Assembly: GCF_037893015.1 (NCBI RefSeq)
Contig: NC_133666.1
Span: forward strand, 463,874,867 to 463,938,866
Origin: Macrotis lagotis
Lineage: Eukaryota; Chordata; Mammalia; Peramelemorphia; Peramelidae
DNA length: 64,000 bases
Direction: 5' to 3'
The first letter of the stretch is position 1. Each line of letters starts with the position of its first letter. Under the pieces are notes generated by a model. That model had not been told where the DNA came from. It made no database searches and saw nothing but the letters and a program-made list of their open reading frames with translations. Positions 10,985-21,275 of this stretch are shown here, one piece after another. Both the position numbers and the translations under genes were made by a program.

Positions 10985-11442
10985 CTGGTATCTGAGGAAG
11001 TCACCTACAGCACTGACAGGTTAAGTGACCTACCCAGTCATTTGTGTGACTGGCGGGGTGGGGGGGTATGTATATGACATGAATGTGTGATAAGGTAGAT
11101 TTTAATCCATGTCTTTATGCTATTAAAGCCAGCTCTCTATTGACTTTTCTACACTACCTCTCCACATGTAACTGCAGTTCAGAATTTTGCTGTTGTTCAT
11201 CCTTACTTCTTGAAGATGAGCAACGTTTGTAGGAGAAAGAAACACTACAGTCATAAATAAGATGACTGAGATCAAACCTAAAGCTTATATAAAAAAAGCA
11301 TTGCCAGGAAAATGTCCTCTCAATGGGATATCTTAGCTTGCTTTTCTTAACATAGTAAAATCACATGCACCAAAAATATGGTACTTTACAACCTATCTGT
11401 CCCTACTTCATTAACTGTGGTGAGAGATTTATGATTGGCTAA
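10985..11442. other. Old SINE remnant, RTE-SINE scrap and unassigned sequence
   Basis: 11,000-11,165 keeps a faint minus-strand SINE order (GACAGGTTAAGTGACCTACC, TCTATTGACTTTTCTACACT). TGTTCATCCTTACTTCTTGA near 11,195 resembles the end of the RTE-tailed SINE. The rest is unassigned. Confidence 0.35.
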
Positions 11443-11665
11443 CGGAGGGAGCTAGGTGGCTCAGTGGATAAAGTGACGGACCTGGAGTCAGGAAGACAAG
11501 TCCAAATCTGGCATCAGACACTTACTAGCAGTGTGACCCTGAAGAAGTCATTTAACTTCTTTTCTTCTAATTCACTGCAGAAATGGTAAATCATTCCAGT
11601 ATCTTTGACAAGAAAACCCCATAGACAGTATGGTCCAGGGATCAGAGTCAGACATAATAATATTT
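11443..11665 (+). mobile_element. Long-type SINE
   Basis: GGAGCTAGGTGGCTCAGTGG head through AAATCATTCCAGTATCTTTG, ACAAGAAAACCCCATAGACA and AGAGTCAGACATAATAAT. A clear forward example of how the two halves of the long type are joined. Confidence 0.88.
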
Positions 11666-11885
11666 ATATAATATGGTATCAGCCTTCACAATGTGCATTT
11701 AAAAAATATTATCCTATTTGATCATCATAACGTCCGTGAGAATGCTAAGTAAGTTCTATTATATCTGCCATTTTGCAATTGAAGAAACTGAGACAAACAG
11801 GGTTAAGTGACTCATCCAAAGTCACATAGCAAAGTTGAACTCTGACTTCCTAAGTGCAGGCCTATTCATTGTACCACCCCATTGC
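11666..11885 (-). mobile_element. MIR
   Basis: ATTATCCTATTTGATCATCA, TTGAAGAAACTGAGACAAAC and AGTGACTCATCCAAAGTCAC in minus-strand MIR order. Confidence 0.65.
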
Positions 11886-11936
11886 TTATGACTAATTTTA
11901 GCAAGAAATATCAAATATAATTTATCATATAAGGAA

Positions 11937-12132
11937 GTGTTATCAAACTCAGATAGATATGTGGCCACTAAGTTTTACATAAAGATACCTTCAGGATATT
12001 TAACTTAAAAACATATATTAATATCAGTTATGTTTTATTTTATTTTTAACTATTATATTGAATAATTCCCATTTACATTCAAATCCGGTTCAGGCTGCAA
12101 GTGGGAATATGATGAGTTGCATGGGGCTGGCT
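11937..12132. mobile_element. hAT-like non-autonomous DNA element, copy 1
   Basis: Starts with the hAT-type terminus TGTTATCAAACTCAGATAGA and carries TATTAATATCAGTTATGTTT and TTCAGGCTGCAAGTGGG internally. The order matches the copies near 44,722 and 58,456. The right end is degraded. Confidence 0.55.
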
Positions 12133-12259
12133 GAGCACATGAGTATAATTCTAAAATAAGATACTTTCTGACAAGGACTGAAAACTTTTTCAACAGCAGA
12201 AAATTTCTAAGTACCAAGAAGCCTCTTAATAAGAAAAATTTCACTTCTTTCATGAACTC

Positions 12260-12380
12260 ATTACATGGCCTTGAATAAGTTATTTTAACATTTCTAGGTT
12301 CCTATTTTCTTCCTCTGTAAAATGAAAAGGGAGTGGGAATTATACAGGTCTAAACTTTTACTCTAACATTCTATGAATCT
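12260..12380 (+). mobile_element. MIR fragment
   Basis: CATGGCCTTGAATAAGTTAT, TTCTTCCTCTGTAAAATGAA and the following ACATTCTATGAATCTAAAT order fits a plus-strand MIR. Confidence 0.55.
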
Positions 12381-12749
12381 AAATATGGAGTAATATTAAA
12401 ATTACATTCTACCACTATGTTTCCTTGGGAAGAAAATACCAAGAGAATTAAAAACTCACATATGAAAATAAATGTTAGCTCTTATTATTTAAGGGCCAAA
12501 GTCAGAACCAAAATTTCATTTTAACTGAAAAGTCTCTTGAAACATAAAATAAGGAATAAACCAACTGCAGGAAAACACCAAACAAATATTTCCCACTAAC
12601 CCATGCATTATTGACTCCTTCCATCATATGGGAAGACTAATGGATAACTACACCTGCCAGGCTACCTTTATATTTCTTCACAGGCCATAGCAAAGAGCAT
12701 TGTTTATTTTGGATACAGAAGATTGGAATTCTTAAAAAGATTTCAGTGA

Positions 12750-13124
12750 CATTCTTCTTGTCCTCATTCTGGGTACAAAAGAACAAACAAGACAAAAAAA
12801 CCTCAGCTCTTAAGATTACCAGAAACTGATTGCAAGATAATGGATGGGCAGAGTCCCCCACACAAAGAAAGCAACAGCTGGAAGCAGACGCACTTCCTTC
12901 AGTTTATACAGGATCCACAAGACAGATGCCAGTTAACAGCTGCTGTTTTACATGGTTTACAGAGCCCACAACCTTGCTTACTGAAGTCTTTAGCAACCAG
13001 TTTGTCCGCTCTTCAGCTCTGGCAATTAGCAGAAATCTCAGAAACTTCACTTAGTTCTGAGAACTCAGACTTGAAGTTACTTGCAACAGCCTTCCAAAAA
13101 AGGGAAACCAACCTTGAACACTAG
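12750..13124 (+). other. Unassigned open reading frame of about 125 codons
   Basis: An uninterrupted frame from just after a TGA at 12,747 to a TAG ending at 13,124, with an ATG at 12,840 (94 codons). The ATG context (GATAATGG) is acceptable. The conceptual product has no low-complexity tract and is Leu/Ser-rich with a motif ALQLWQLAEISET. It does not overlap any repeat I recognise. A TTTCTTCACAG acceptor-like site ends near 12,683. I do not recognise the protein. It may be chance, a terminal exon or a decayed retrocopy. Confidence 0.2.
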
Positions 13125-13129
13125 CCATA

Positions 13130-13345
13130 GTTTCAAACTTCCAGGCCTAATATAAAGTTATATCTTAAACTGCTGCCCAGAAAACATTCACAACATATTT
13201 TCTGGGAGTTCTTTGCTCTCAACCATCATCTCCATGTATCAGGTTTATAAAATAAGGATTTCTGAAGCACAATTATCATCATTGACTATTCAAAATTAAT
13301 ATATAAAAAGAAAAGGAAATTTAAGGATAATAAGAACTAAGAGGT
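13130..13345. other. Unassigned
   Basis: No recognisable feature. Confidence 0.3.
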
Positions 13346-13349
13346 ATAT

Positions 13350-13600
13350 AGCTAGGCTTTTAAAGTCTGCCAAACATTTTTAGCTACATTATTTAATTAA
13401 TATTCATGCTAATCCTACAAAGTAGGTTAATCTATTTTACAGATGAAAATGTATATTCATTAAGGTTTTCTACTTTGCTCCCCCTTTTACAAATAAAGAA
13501 AATGAGACTCATCTGAAACTAAGGTAGTCACAGATAATAAGTGGAGTTTGAATTTAGGTCTTCCTGGCCACTGTTCCACTTAGCTGCCTAAACTCCATAG
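13350..13600 (-). mobile_element. MIR / old SINE
   Basis: ATTCATGCTAATCCTACAAA, TCTATTTTACAGATGAAAAT and GAATTTAGGTCTTCCTGGCC followed by CACTTAGCTGCCTAAACTCC in minus-strand order. Confidence 0.6.
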
Positions 13601-13847
13601 GACCCTTTCCAGCTCTTTCTAGGTTCTAATCTAGCATAGATTATAGATTTGATATGATGCTATCTAAGGGTCTTTTCAGTTCTGAATCTTTAAAATATTC
13701 TATGAACTAAGCAAGTAGGTTGCACCCTTTTGTCAAAAAAGTAACTTGTGTAGACATAATAAAACAAGATCTATTGGTTGAATTAATAATTTACACAAAA
13801 GTAAAACAAAGCATCCTTCTTAAGTATTGTATCACAGAGGACCTAAT

Positions 13848-13994
13848 CTGATTTTTTTTGGTTTTTGCAGGGCAATGGGGTTAAGTGACTTGCCCAAGGT
13901 CACACAGCTAGGAGTGTCTGAGGCCACATTTGAACTCAAGTCCTTTTGACTCCAGGGCCAGTGCTCTATCCACTGCATCACCTAGCTGCCCCCC
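13848..13994 (-). mobile_element. Short-type SINE
   Basis: TTTTTTTTGGTTTTTGCAGG through CATCACCTAGCTGCCCCCC. Flanked on both sides by CTAATCTGATTTTTTTT / CCAATCTGATTTTTTTT, a likely target-site duplication of about 14 bp. Confidence 0.9.
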
Positions 13995-14790
13995 AATCTG
14001 ATTTTTTTTTAATCCCCTTCCCCTAAATCTACAATTAACCCCTCAATAATGCAGCAGGGTTCACACCTCTTTGGGGAATACTGAACTCAGAATGGATCAA
14101 AGCTATCCTAAATTCAATAAATGCCTCATGCCACAGACTGGGGAATAATGGCAAAATCAGTTCTTTGGAGATGGGGAAGATAGAAGGGGAAAAAATTTAA
14201 ATAAGAAATCACTACCCACAGTCTTTTTTTTTTAATTTGTTTTAAACAATTAAGAATGCTAGACTTTCAGAAAGCTTTTTTTTTAGGATCTTTGTTGGGC
14301 TTGCATTTAAAAAATTATGAACATGCATAAATTCTTATATTTTTCAGATGACCCCATAAATGATACTAGTCTTGAAGTCCAATTGAAATACCTAATAATC
14401 ACTAAACCTACATGGAAAAGGTACCAATTTTATATTAAAGTCAGTTGATATGTTTTCAGTAGATATGTTGTCCTGGTCATATGCCCAAACTGTGAACAGA
14501 CTGTACTATTTGAAGCTACATTGTTTCAAATGACCACTTGAAACTATTGGAATCATTAACTCTGACAAGAACCAAGAACAATAGTCCTGCTGAAGAACAA
14601 ACTAATTCTTTCTAAGGGATCCAAAGGTATGGCATATAGCCTGAAGTGTAGAATTTAGGCTACTGAACTCATTTAACAAATCAGTGATAAACCTAATATC
14701 TACATTACTATAGGTCTCTTTTCTATATATATGATGATATCTCATTGTTGCATTTTAAATGTGATCTTTTTTTCAGGATAAGTTTAAGGT
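13995..14790. other. Unassigned stretch
   Basis: AT-rich, no gene or recognisable repeat body. Confidence 0.3.
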
Positions 14791-14985
14791 TTATAAATAA
14801 CTTTCTGAGTATTATTTTATTTTATCCTGATAACAGTCCTGAGAAATATGTGCTATTAACCCCTTTTTACAAGTGAAGAAAGTGAGGCAAAAATTGAGCA
14901 CTCAAACATCTAGTCAGCTTCTAAGGCTGGATTTAAATTCAGATCTCTCCAACTCCAGTGCACTAACCAAACAACTCTGTTTCAG
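14791..14985 (-). mobile_element. MIR
   Basis: TTATCCTGATAACAGTCCTG, AGTGAAGAAAGTGAGGCAAA and AGATCTCTCCAACTCCAGTG in minus-strand MIR order. Confidence 0.6.
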
Positions 14986-15249
14986 TGGTGAACTGTTAAG
15001 TATACTTTCTCCTTAAAAAATGCTGTATTGCATTCTAGTCAAATCCCAAGGTCTTTGATCAGTGCTGCCTTTGATACTAATGCTGAAAATTAATTTCTTA
15101 TAAAAACCATGCTCTCCCTGGATTTAACCCTGCACTGACTTTATTCACGCTCTTTTCAAACTACTCCTTTCACAGTTTCTTCCTGCTTCCTACTTGTGGC
15201 TATCCCCAGTAAAGCATTCTCTTTCCTTCAACAAAACTTACCAAAGGCC

Positions 15250-15780
15250 TTCTAACTGTCAGGTCCTGCTGTAATGAACATAAGGATGAAGGGGAAAGTA
15301 TCAACCCCTTCCACAACTCACATCCCCCTACCTTCAAGGAGTTTATTGAGGTGATAAAATAAAAAAAACAAAATGGGGTTATACAGAAAGGAGTTTAAAA
15401 GAGTAAGGAGGGGCAGCTAGGTGAATAAAGCATGGACCCTGGAGTCAGGAATACCTGAGTTCAAATCTCAGACACTAAATAATTACCTAGCTGTGTGATC
15501 TTGGGCAAGTCACTTAAACCCAAAGCCTTAAATAAAAAATTCAAAAAAGCTCTTCCATGGCGGGGTGGGGGGTGGGGGGGGTGGTAAAAAGTTAACCTGG
15601 AAAAGTAGTACTTAAAATAGTACTTAAAATGCACCTTTTAAAAATTGATAGATTTTCTACAGAAAGATGTGGAAGAGGAAAAGGAAAGAGGGAAACATCC
15701 CAGGCACAGGAAACAATATAAACAAAAGCAAATAAAAAAAACTCAGGGTTCTGAGCTTAGAACCATCTTTTCAGCTTACT
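15250..15780 (+). repeat. Unnamed ancient repeat, split by a short SINE
   Basis: CTACCTTCAAGGAGTTTATT and the nearby CAAAATGGGGTTATACAGAA match the family at 2,945. After the SINE (15,409-15,547) the downstream part CATCCCAGGCACAGGAAACA continues. A G-rich tract (GGGGTGGGGGGTGGGGGGGG, 15,561-15,580) sits at the SINE's 3' edge. Confidence 0.5.
15409..15547 (+). mobile_element. Short-type SINE with a head deletion
   Basis: AGGGGCAGCTAGGTGAATAA lacks the GGCGCAGTGG part of the head; the rest is complete. Confidence 0.85.
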
Positions 15781-15819
15781 TTTATAAGTGGGCTTCCTCC
15801 ATTAGAATATAATCTCCTT

Positions 15820-15978
15820 GGGGTGGCTAGGAGGCAGTGGATAGAGCATCAGCCCTGGAGTCAGGAGTACCTGAGTTCAAATTTGACCTCAGACACTTAA
15901 TAATTACCTAGCTGTGTGGCCTTGGGCAAGCCACTTAACTCCATTTGCCTTGCAAAATCTTTAAAAAAAAAAAAAAGA
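15820..15978 (+). mobile_element. Short-type SINE
   Basis: TGGGGTGGCTAGGAGGCAGT through TTTGCCTTGCAAAATCTTTA and an A-tail. AATATAATCTCCTTGG before and AATACAATCTCCTGGA after suggest a duplication of about 14 bp. Confidence 0.9.
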
Positions 15979-16199
15979 ATACAATCTCCTGGAGGGCAGG
16001 AACTGTCCTTTCTGCTAGCATTGGTATTCTCAGTGCCTAGCAAAGGTCTGGCACATAGAATGAATGACTTAGTATCCTCATTTTACAGATGGACAAATTG
16101 TTGCTCAAGGAGTATCAGGTTTGCTATAGCTGGTCTTTATAACATTCAATAGGGGGCAGATTATGAAAGATACAAATTATGAAGGATAAAGTGAAAGGA

Positions 16200-16350
16200 A
16201 AAGAACAAAGGATTTAGAGTCTGGCTCAGACATTTATAAGCTATATTAATTGGAAAAGTCATTTAATCTCCCTGGACCTCAGTTTCCCTATTTACAAAAC
16301 AAAGGAGGAGACCAGGCTAGATGACTCCAAGATCCCTTCCAACTCTAAAT
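16200..16350 (+). mobile_element. MIR
   Basis: GGATTTAGAGTCTGGCTCAG, CCTCAGTTTCCCTATTTACA and GATGACTCCAAGATCCCTTC in plus-strand order. Confidence 0.65.
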
Positions 16351-16359
16351 CTATTACCT

Positions 16360-16890
16360 TACTTTATCCCATAAGCAAACAGTGTGGCTTATGGATTCTG
16401 AGAGGACATTCAAACAATCAGAGTTGTGCTTCAAGAAAATTAATCTGACAAAGGCATGTGTAGGAGAGTTTAGAGCAGTAGGACTGGAGGCATGGCAACC
16501 AGTCAGGAGTCCACAGCAATAACCTTGTTCAGAGTCGGCTAGAGGAAGGGAAAGGAGGGGGTAGATGCCTGAGATATTGAAGACCAAATCCAATCAAAAG
16601 GACTGGGTGACTAACTGAATGTGGGTGGAAAGGGAGATGTCAGAAACAACTCCCAAGGTCTCTGGTTTGAGTGACTGGGAGGAGAATGGTGTATTGTAGC
16701 CCAGAGGGGGAAAAAAAAGGAGAGGAAAACCAGGACAAAGAAGCTGTTTAGAGAGAGAAACAGGTGAGGGCCAGGAGATAATGAATTCAGTTTTGGACAA
16801 GTTGAGTTTTACATGCTTTCAAGTGTAGCTGTCCAGTTTGAAATAGGGATTAAAAGCTCAAGGAAAAGTCTGGAACTAAAATTATGTAAA
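16360..16890 (+). repeat. Unnamed ancient repeat (distal part)
   Basis: A long purine-rich, low-stop block with GGCAACCAGTCAGGAGTCCA and TAATGAATTCAGTTTTGGAC. I recognise this text as an old dispersed mammalian repeat but cannot place it in a named family. Confidence 0.45.
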
Positions 16891-17708
16891 ATGCATGGAA
16901 ATGGCATATATAAGACCTACAAGAAAGAAAATGTAAAATGACACAAAAGGGCAGGTTCGGAACTTTGAGAAATACCTCTATTTAGCTATCCAAAGTAGAA
17001 GGAAAAAAGAAAAATCCAGGAAAGGAGATGAATTTACATGATGGAAAGAGAAGTAAATAATTTCAGGATCCAGTACCCACTGAGGTCCCTTCTTGAGTGG
17101 AACTGTCACATCTTCAAGCATGATTCCAAGGGTCTGGGAACACTGTCCAAATGTGAAAGGTACTAAAAGGTACTAAAAGACTAATTTTCAAAGAATTCAC
17201 ACAAAGCAAGCATTCATAGGGAAGAAGAAATACAAGGACATTCTCAAGGTCTCTTTGAAGAACTTGAGACTACTGTGAGTCATGGGAGTCATTAATACAG
17301 GACTGCTCACAGCCTGGTGAGTCCTCATCAGAATAAGTGTTAGTAAGTCTTCTGAGCGCCATCATACTAGTCTGACCATCAGCCATGGTCTCTATACCTT
17401 GACCTCAAAATAGTCATGTCATTTTGTTTCTCTTCAGTTATAAAGGACCAAAACCAAGCAACCAATTTCAGAATCTCCAAAGTCAAAACTAACACAGTGA
17501 ATCATTTTGAAACATTATGAATAACCATGATACGTGAAATTGAAACTCAATTGTCATTGCTTAACTAACATACTCAAACTTTTGTTATTTCCAATTCTAG
17601 TCAAATGAATCAAAAGTCTAATATACAAACATCCTCAATGTAACTGAATACAATCAAGGTTATATTAAACACATCATAACCAAAACCCAACCAAGTTCAT
17701 CCTTCCAA
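16891..17708. other. Unassigned, possibly an old LINE/RTE remnant
   Basis: 17,070-17,465 ends in CATTTTGTTTCTCTTCAGTT and AAAGGACCAAAACCAAGCAA, which resembles an RTE-like 3' end. 17,160 has a short GGTACTAAAA direct repeat. Otherwise nothing is recognised. Confidence 0.3.
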
Positions 17709-17711
17709 CCC

Positions 17712-17880
17712 AGTTTTTTTTTAATTTCATTTATTTAAGGTAATAGGGTTATGTGACTTGTCCAAGGTCACACAGCTAGGCAATTATCTGAGTATCTGAG
17801 TATCTGAGACTGGATTTGAGCTCAGGCCCTCCTGACCCCAGGGCCGGTGTTCTATCCCCTGCACCATCTAGCTGTTCCCC
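17712..17880 (-). mobile_element. Short-type SINE
   Basis: TTAAGGTAATAGGGTTATGT through CACCATCTAGCTGTTCCCC, with a small TATCTGAG triplication at about 17,788-17,807. Flanking CCAACCCAGTTTTT on both sides is its duplication. Confidence 0.85.
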
Positions 17881-18149
17881 AACCCAGTTTTTCTAACCAA
17901 TTCTATTACCTTCACCAAGTCTCCAGCTTTCTACCTATGAAAATAAGTGTCCCTGTAGACTTAGCAAGTCCTGTTTACACAGAAAAAACTACCTCAGATA
18001 GTGAATGTTTGTCCAAAACAGTGAATGACTTGTCTGCCCAAACACTCATGTACCTCACAAATCCCACTTCTCTCAGAAACCTTCCTGCTTACAGATATAA
18101 TGAATATGAATTTTTGAGGCAAAGAGTGTAATCTGTAACCAAATAGAAA

Positions 18150-18352
18150 GTATGTTGTTGTTCAGTCATTTCCAACTCTCTGTGATCTCATTTGGGGTTT
18201 TCTTGGCAAAAATACAGAAGTTGTTTGCCATTTCCTTTTCCAGCTCATTTTCCAGATGAGGAAACCAAGACAAACAGGATTGTGACTTATCTAGGGTCAC
18301 AAAATGATAAGGCAACATTTGAACTCAGATCTTCCTGACTCCAGGTCACTTA
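18150..18352 (-). mobile_element. Long-type SINE
   Basis: TGTTGTTCAGTCATTTCCAA, ATTTGGGGTTTTCTTGGCAA, CCAGATGAGGAAACCAAGAC and TCTTCCTGACTCCAGGTCAC in minus-strand order. Confidence 0.85.
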
Positions 18353-18359
18353 GCTACAT

Positions 18360-18525
18360 AATACGAAAAGAACATTCCATCTGGAGTCAAAAGACCTGAT
18401 TTAAAATTCTCAGATGCTTATTGCCTATATGACCTTAGTCTGGTGAACAACTCCTAGGCCTGGGCTTATTTCCTCATCTGAAAAATGAGAAAAATTCTTA
18501 TGATCTTATCATTCTACTTCTAAAT
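18360..18525 (+). mobile_element. SINE/MIR fragment
   Basis: CTGGAGTCAAAAGACCTGAT, CCTATATGACCTTAGTCTGG and TTTCCTCATCTGAAAAATGA in plus-strand order. Confidence 0.6.
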
Positions 18526-18529
18526 AGGA

Positions 18530-18860
18530 AGACTTAAGTGAATTAATACAAAGTGAAAGAAGTAAAACCGGGAAAATAACATACAAGGTGGCAACCATGT
18601 AAATGGAAACAACCACTACAAAAAAACCTAAATGTTGTATAATGACCAAGCTTTGTCCTAGAGGTGCTAAGAAAAAAACTCTCCCTTCCTTCTCTGTAGG
18701 TGGAATACTGATATGTAATATATCCAACTTATGCTGATGGCATACTGCATATGCTGTCAGACATGATTAATTAATGATTTGGTTGGTTGTGTTTTTCCCT
18801 TCTTTTCTTCCTCTTTTTCTTTTTTCTTTTAATTAGTTCTTACAAAAGTTCCCACTCTAT
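18530..18860 (+). mobile_element. L1 3' end fragment
   Basis: AATACAAAGTGAAAGAAGTA matches the GAGTGAAATGAGCAGAACCA block of other L1 copies, followed by 3' UTR-like pyrimidine-rich sequence. A short reverse L1 3'-terminal scrap lies at 18,940-19,000 (TTTTCCAATTACATGATAAT). Confidence 0.55.
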
Positions 18861-19084
18861 GGCTATGGTAGAGAGATACTCTACAAGGAAGACAATACAA
18901 AAACAAGAGGTAGTAAAAAAAAACTAATTTTTTTTAAATTTCATTTTAATTTTCCAATTACATGATAATTTTTAAAAATTCATTTTGGAATAAATGTTGC
19001 TAAATAGACTCAAGGAAATCATATGATTAATCAAAAATAAACCCAGTCAGTTCCAAGTTGAATTTAAGTTAGGAGTTTACAGTG

Positions 19085-19260
19085 TAACAGGAAGCATAAG
19101 GAAGAGAATACAGACCAGAACTCCAGAAACCTAGATTCTAATCTCAGTTGTAGAGCTCTAACTTTAAAACATGAGGCAAACTTCTTCTCTCCCTGCCTCA
19201 GTTTCCTTATCTGTAAAATTTGATCAGACTTTAGGTGAGTTAGAGCAACAAACTGGTTGG
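19085..19260 (+). mobile_element. MIR fragment
   Basis: GATTCTAATCTCAGTTGTAG, CCTGCCTCAGTTTCCTTATC and TGTAAAATTTGATCAGACTT. Confidence 0.6.
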
Positions 19261-19360
19261 AAATAACCTTCTGCAAACTGAGGTTCTGCAAAGATTCTGA
19301 TGGATATCTATGTTAAAACAAATGTGAATGTATGATCATGGATCAAGAAGTCCTAAAAAA

Positions 19361-19516
19361 TGGGGTGGCTAGGTGGTGTAGTGGATAAAGCCTGGGTTCT
19401 GGAGTCTGGAGTATCTGAGCTCAAATCCAGCCTCAGACACTTAATAATTACCTAGTTGTGTGGCCTTGGGTAAGCCACTTAACCCCATTGCCCTGCAAAA
19501 AACCTAAAAAAAAAAA
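19361..19516 (+). mobile_element. Short-type SINE with target-site duplication
   Basis: TGGGGTGGCTAGGTGGTGTA through GCCCTGCAAAAAACCTAAAA. AGTCCTAAAAA flanks both sides, a duplication of about 11 bp. Confidence 0.92.
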
Positions 19517-19566
19517 TAGTCCTAAAAATAAGGATAGTACCTCTGCACTTAAATTGTGTGGCTCAG

Positions 19567-19972
19567 CAAACTCTTTTTATTACTGACTAAATGACCAGAC
19601 AAAAACTCCACCAAACCCTTGACTATTCACTGAATAACCAGGCACTGATTTCACTCAACCCTTGATTATTGATGATAATCAGGCACTGATTTCACCAAAC
19701 CTTTGATTATTGACTTTCACCAACTCTTTGATTATTGATTGAATAACCAGGCACTGATTTCACAAAACCCTTGATAATTGATAATAATCAGACACTGACT
19801 TCACCAACTCTTTGATTATTGATTGAATAAGCAGGCACTGATTTCACAAAACCTTTGATTACTGAGTGAATGACCAGGCACCGATTTCATCAAATTCTTA
19901 AATATTGACCAAATGACTAGCCATTAATTTCACCAAAAGCCTTGAGTACCTATAATGACCAGACACTGACAC
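19567..19972. repeat. Minisatellite of about 44-bp units
   Basis: Nine to ten imperfect units around TTGATTATTGATTGAATAAC + CAGGCACTGATTTCACCAAA. The CAG-CACTGA core recurs near 19,592, 19,638, 19,676, 19,746, 19,788, 19,830, 19,872, 19,915 and 19,957, spaced 38-46 bp apart with one shortened unit near 19,711. Outer units are more diverged than central ones. It ends about 470 bp before the CpG island. No open frame runs through it. Confidence 0.9.
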
Positions 19973-20084
19973 CTCCTCACAAGAATAACAAGTGTTTTTT
20001 TTTAGGGGGGGGTAGAGTAAGGGAATTTTTTCTTTGTCTTGTTTTATCAAGTGAAAGGTCAATTTAGTCATAAAGAAGGGAGTG

Positions 20085-20380
20085 TATCTGTTATCCAGAG
20101 AAAGAATTGTGGAGCTTGAACAAAGGCCAAGGACTATTAACTTTAATTTGGGTGGGGGGGACTGATATCTTATTGTCTGATCTTGCGGTCTCTTATACTT
20201 TAAGTTTCTTCCTTAAGGATATGATTTCTCTCTGGTCACATTCAATTTGGATCAACGTACAACATGGAAACAACGTAAAGACTGGCCAATTGCCTTCTGT
20301 GGGGGAGGGAAGTAAGAGTAGGGGAAAAACTGTAAAACTCAAAGTAAAAAATCTTTAAGAGAAAAAAAGGAGTGAGATGA
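20085..20380 (+). mobile_element. L1 3' UTR fragment
   Basis: The reverse complement of the 3' UTR seen at 46,075 and 48,860: ATCCAGAGAAAGAATTGTGG, TTAAGGATATGATTTCTCTC, CATGGAAACAACGTAAAGAC, ATTGCCTTCTGTGGGGGAGG. It carries a G7 run and ends in an A-rich tail. Confidence 0.75.
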
Positions 20381-20518
20381 TTGTAATGGTGGAATTCGCA
20401 GAGGGAAAGTTTTTTGACAGCGGTGCATACTAAGTCCTGGTCCTGACTAGCCTCCTTCCTTCCTTTGCAGTTGGCCTCGGGTCCCTCATCCTGGCCGACG
20501 GTGGGTCAAGTCGGGGTG

Positions 20519-20755
20519 ATGGAGACTAGGAGCAAGAAGCCCGTCCTCGGAGCGCCTCCCGGGGGCTCCCTCCTCGAGAGGCCAAAGTCAAGTTCGCACA
20601 GGGCGCCTCGGAGACCCGAAGGCTCCGGCCCCGGCCCCGGCCCCGAGGGCAGCCGGGCGGCCCGGGGGGGGAACAAAGGCGCGGCGAGGCGCGAGTCCCT
20701 CCGCCCTCCCGCCCTCCCCCCAAACCGGGCCGCCCCGTCCGAGGCGCAAGCCTAG
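20519..20755 (+). other. Plus-strand open frame in the CpG island (78 codons)
   Basis: Starts METRSKKPVLGAPPGG and becomes Pro/Gly/Arg/Ala-rich before a TAG. An acceptor-like CCTTCCTTCCTTTGCAG ends at 20,470, 49 bp upstream of the ATG. GC-rich DNA has few stops, so openness alone is weak evidence. I do not recognise the product. Confidence 0.15.
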
Positions 20756-20882
20756 CGCGCGGCCTCCGAAAGAGAAAGGGAAAGCGGACGGGACGGGAAG
20801 CGGGGCCGCGGCGGCCCGGCGCGGCGCGGCGCACGCGCCCCCTCCCCGACCCCCCGCACGCGCGCCTCCGCGCCCTCCTTAC

Positions 20883-21034
20883 CCCAGCGGCGCGGGGCTC
20901 CGAGACGGGCCGGGCGGGGCCGCGACCCGCGGGCGGGGGCAGCGCGCCGGCCTCTGCGGCCCAACCGGCGTCCCGGCTGGGGGAGGGGCGGGCGGGGAGC
21001 CGGGCGCCGCCCCCTCGGCCGCGCCGGCGCGCAT
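20883..21034 (-). other. Minus-strand candidate first coding exon
   Basis: ATG at 21,034-21,032, then about 50 codons open (starts MRAGAAEGAAPGSPPAPPP), then GTAAGG on the minus strand at 20,882-20,877. The donor match is good and the ATG lies in an NRF-1-like site. No downstream exon was found within the window. The overlapping longer minus frame (20,526-21,353) begins with TTG and looks like a GC artefact. Confidence 0.15.
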
Positions 21035-21153
21035 GCTCCCGCCTGCCTCCGCGGGAGGCCGAGGCGGCGCGCACCTGAGGCCGGCTGGCCGCCCTCCCCC
21101 GGCCCGAGCAGGTGGAACGGAAGCGGCCGCCGGGCCCGGGGCGCCCGTCGGGG

Positions 21154-21275
21154 CCGCGCGCGGGCGGCGGAGCCGGGGCGCGGCGGAGCCGGGGCGCGGC
21201 GGGCGCGAGGGGAGAGCCGCGCGCGGGCGGCGGAGCCGGGGCGCGGCGGGCGCGAGGGGAGAGCCGCGCGCGCGG
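21154..21275. repeat. GC-rich tandem repeat in the CpG island
   Basis: CCGCGCGCGGGCGGCGGAGC begins at 21,154 and again at 21,217, with a partial third start at 21,264. The first unit has an extra internal 16-bp duplication of CGGCGGAGCCGGGGCG. The spacing is 63 then 47 bp. Confidence 0.8.

Noticed and set aside
19567-19972. Possible CRISPR-like array
   Set aside because: Units are contiguous and diverged with no unique spacers, and the genome is a mammal's; this is a minisatellite.
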